Positions 62,540-64,000 of a stretch of 64,000 bases of DNA are shown here, piece after piece (within the stretch, counting starts at the first letter, position 1; each line of letters opens with the position of its first letter). A program made the position numbers and the translations under genes. Below the pieces are notes generated by a model. The model saw only the letters and a list, made by a program, of their open reading frames with translations. It was not told the origin of the DNA and did not search any database. The stretch is taken from the NCBI RefSeq assembly GCF_002165135.1, contig NZ_NFZQ01000003.1, positions 1 through 64,000 on the forward strand, given 5' to 3'. The stretch is from Pseudomonas sp. SID14000 (GTDB lineage: Bacteria; Pseudomonadota; Gammaproteobacteria; Pseudomonadales; Pseudomonadaceae).

Positions 62540-62643
62540 GGCGATAGCTAGAAACCACTCGTCGCGATTGAAAAAATCTTTTTTACCAGCGTCTGCTTTC
62601 TGGTTATAAGGACGGCCAATGGCCCCTTGGCTTGGAGCGACTC

Positions 62644-62820
62644 ATGAGTAGCGATAAAGACGACCTGTCGATCGATGATGATTTTGTTGCCGCAGATGAT
62701 GAAGCGGAACCTCAGGTGGAAACCGCAAAGACCAACCTCAGCAAACGCCGCACCATCGACAACATGCTGGAAGAAAGGCGCCTGCAGAAGCAACTGGCCG
62801 ACTTCGACTACGATCTGTAG
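62644..62820 (+). CDS. PA3496-family small acidic protein
   Basis: A 58-residue protein MSSDKDDLSIDDDFVAADDE... ending KRRTIDNMLEERRLQKQLADFDYDL. It matches the Pseudomonas PA3496-type small protein (putative envelope integrity), which follows nth in synteny. The start ATG at 62644 is preceded by GGAGCG. Function is not proven. Confidence 0.75.
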   Translation: MSSDKDDLSIDDDFVAADDEAEPQVETAKTNLSKRRTIDNMLEERRLQKQLADFDYDL

Positions 62821-62841
62821 CCCGCGACCTGTAACTCAGCC

Positions 62842-62864
62842 AAAGCCTCCTGGCCGGAGGCTTT
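62842..62864. terminator. bidirectional terminator
   Basis: AAAGCCTCC-TGGCC-GGAGGCTTT lies between the converging PA3496-type gene and the response-regulator gene. Confidence 0.85.
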
Positions 62865-62877
62865 ACGGCCTTGATGG

Positions 62878-63501
62878 TCAGTTCAACCCTTGCCGTTGCG
62901 CCAGCTCGATCAGGTCGACCAGCGACCGCGCATTGAGCTTGAGCAACAGGCGCGACTTGTAGGTACTGACCGTCTTGTTGCTGAGGAACATGCTGTCGGC
63001 AATCTCCTTGTTCGAACGCCCTCGCGCCAGCTGCTGCAACACCGTCATTTCGCGAGCCGAGAGGCGGTTGACCATATCCGTCTCGCTTCCGCCTCCCCTG
63101 CCCCGTGACACATGCAAGGCCTGGTTGGGGAAGTAGCTGTAGCCCGACAGAACGGCCTTGATGGCGCTCAGCAGCTCGGTGAGCTCCTGTTGCTTGCATA
63201 CATATCCCGCCGCCCCCGCCTGCATGCAACGCATCGAGAAGTTGCCTGGGGCCTGCGATGTCAGAACCAGCACCTTGCTGCCCGGGCTGAAGGTAGTCAT
63301 GCGGGCAATCACTTCCAGGCCATCCAGTTTGGGGATACCGATATCGAGCACCACGATATCCGGCAGGTGTTGCCGTGTCAGCTGCAGGGCAGCCACCCCG
63401 TTGTCGGTTTCCGCCACGACGTCATACCCATGCCGCTCCATCAGCATGCGTACGGCCAGGCGTATGACCGGATGATCATCCACGATAAGCACTTTATTCA
63501 T
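62878..63501 (-). CDS. NarL/LuxR-type response regulator (BvgA/RocA-like)
   Basis: A 207-residue two-component regulator. The receiver has DD at 8-9 and the phospho-acceptor Asp53 in IVVLDIGIPKLDG; the LuxR helix-turn-helix is LSAREMTVLQQLARGRSNKEIADSMFLSNKTVSTYKSRLL. The MNKVLIVDDHPVIRLAVRMLME start and CMQAGAAGYVCKQQELTELL are nearly those of the BvgA/RocA1 group, which partners with hybrid sensor kinases and controls fimbriae or biofilm genes. No kinase gene is nearby in the window. Confidence 0.9.
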   Translation of the reverse strand: MNKVLIVDDHPVIRLAVRMLMERHGYDVVAETDNGVAALQLTRQHLPDIVVLDIGIPKLDGLEVIARMTTFSPGSKVLVLTSQAPGNFSMRCMQAGAAGYVCKQQELTELLSAIKAVLSGYSYFPNQALHVSRGRGGGSETDMVNRLSAREMTVLQQLARGRSNKEIADSMFLSNKTVSTYKSRLLLKLNARSLVDLIELAQRQGLN

Positions 63502-63870
63502 GCGATATCCATTCATTCATTGTTTTGCTTTGGCCTGCCAAGATAACCGACAGAACCCTTGCTGGCGCGGTGATTGACCGGTGAAATACATGAACAGATG
63601 AAACCTACAGCACTTACAGAAATTTCCTACACACAACTACTGCAGTTGTAACAATCAAATTCCTGCCGCCGGAATGAAACTTATCATCCACCTGTAAAAG
63701 TGCACCAGTTGAAAACCGGCCATCATCTGAGGGAATAGGCAACTCAAATACGCTGAACAAACAAGGCTGTGAGGATTGCTGGCGATTATTCTTCACCCGG
63801 AAAACAATCCAGTCTTTAGTTGAGCATCGCTGTAGGTTAAAGATGGGCAAAATCGCTGGAGACGGCCCAT
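63502..63870. other. A/T-rich intergenic region
   Basis: 369 bp between two divergent genes. It is clearly A/T-richer than the flanks, as expected for a region carrying both promoters, and has no gene I can support. A frame on the minus strand (63898-63614) has no ribosome site and overlaps the next gene start. Confidence 0.45.
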
Positions 63871-64000
63871 ATGCCCCAAGCACAACCTGTCGCCCCACTG
63901 ACGATCATTGCCATCTTCGCGGGGATTATCGAAGCCTCCGCCCTTGCCACCCTGCCGTTTCTCAGCGAGTCCAGCCAAAATCTCTATACCTGGTTTCTGG
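63871..64000 (+). CDS. hypothetical membrane protein, cut by the window end
   Basis: The first 43 codons are visible, beginning MPQAQPVAPLTIIAIFAGII and continuing into an N-terminal hydrophobic stretch. GGAGA lies ahead of the ATG. Too little is present to name the family. Confidence 0.6.
   Translation, partial: MPQAQPVAPLTIIAIFAGIIEASALATLPFLSESSQNLYTWFL

Noticed and set aside
63614-63898. Minus-strand frame at the right end
   Set aside because: No ribosome site, A/T-rich composition, and it overlaps the start of the plus-strand membrane-protein gene that has a good ribosome site.
1-64000. CRISPR array
   Set aside because: No regularly spaced repeats of 24-40 bp with unique spacers were seen; the repeated units are REP elements in inverted pairs and the 12-bp-spaced TGTCACCA sets are too short.

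Overview
The window is a chromosomal segment of a Pseudomonas of the P. putida group. This is inferred from the high-GC codon use, the many copies of a roughly 35-bp REP sequence built around GCGGGTAAACCCGCTCCCACA, and a gene order typical of Pseudomonas: dcd, apbC/mrp, metG, rnf remnant, nth, PA3496-like gene; the braCDEFG cluster; and the OmpA, DUF6231, ychJ, LEA-lipoprotein, SEC-C run. Protein names come from recognising motifs and family character by eye; no database was searched.

Layout. 1-400: three tandem promoters on the minus strand, with a boxA, that drive an rRNA operon lying just outside the left end; a large 66-bp inverted repeat follows. 756-5683: metallo-beta-lactamase-fold hydrolase, then two c-di-GMP enzymes (MASE2-GGDEF and CHASE4-PAS-GGDEF-EAL). 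5859-9586: DUF2025 gene, an SDR pseudogene scrap, and an Aae-like aromatic-acid efflux operon with a palindromic operator. 9766-11335: CcoM-like subunit and small conserved genes. 11499-16844: rapA and an MHYT-GGDEF-EAL protein that overlaps, tail to tail, a beta-hydroxyacid dehydrogenase. 18509-23452: branched-chain amino-acid ABC transporter braCDEFG. 23689-39185: housekeeping and envelope genes (FAD oxidoreductase, nhaA, slyB-like, pdxH, three OmpA-like lipoproteins, class C serine hydrolase, GH50-like glycosidase, dinG, CopD-like, collagen-like secreted protein).

39838-46203 is a 6.4-kb integrative element of visibly lower GC. It carries a tyrosine integrase and is inserted into the 3' end of a DUF6231 gene; it restores that reading frame and leaves a 42-bp near-identical direct repeat at both ends. 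Each end also carries three TGTCACCA-type repeats at 11-12-bp spacing, which look like integrase arm sites. Cargo includes a small zinc-knuckle protein, an exported SH3-like protein, a coiled-coil protein followed by a 338-residue possibly capsid-like protein, and a minus-strand membrane-anchored protein with a HEPN-type RNxxxH motif. This resembles a degenerate phage satellite with a possible defence gene and is the most novel part of the window.

46205-64000 returns to core genome: ychJ, LEA lipoprotein, His-rich SEC-C protein, a divergent MFS/MocR pair with a perfect inverted-repeat operator between them, a QuiP-like acylase, an aspartoacylase-family enzyme, dcd, a cold-shock gene, apbC/mrp, metG, a four-gene Rnf-like cluster that lacks rnfB and rnfC, nth, a PA3496-like gene, a BvgA/RocA-like response regulator and the start of an unknown membrane-protein gene cut by the right edge.
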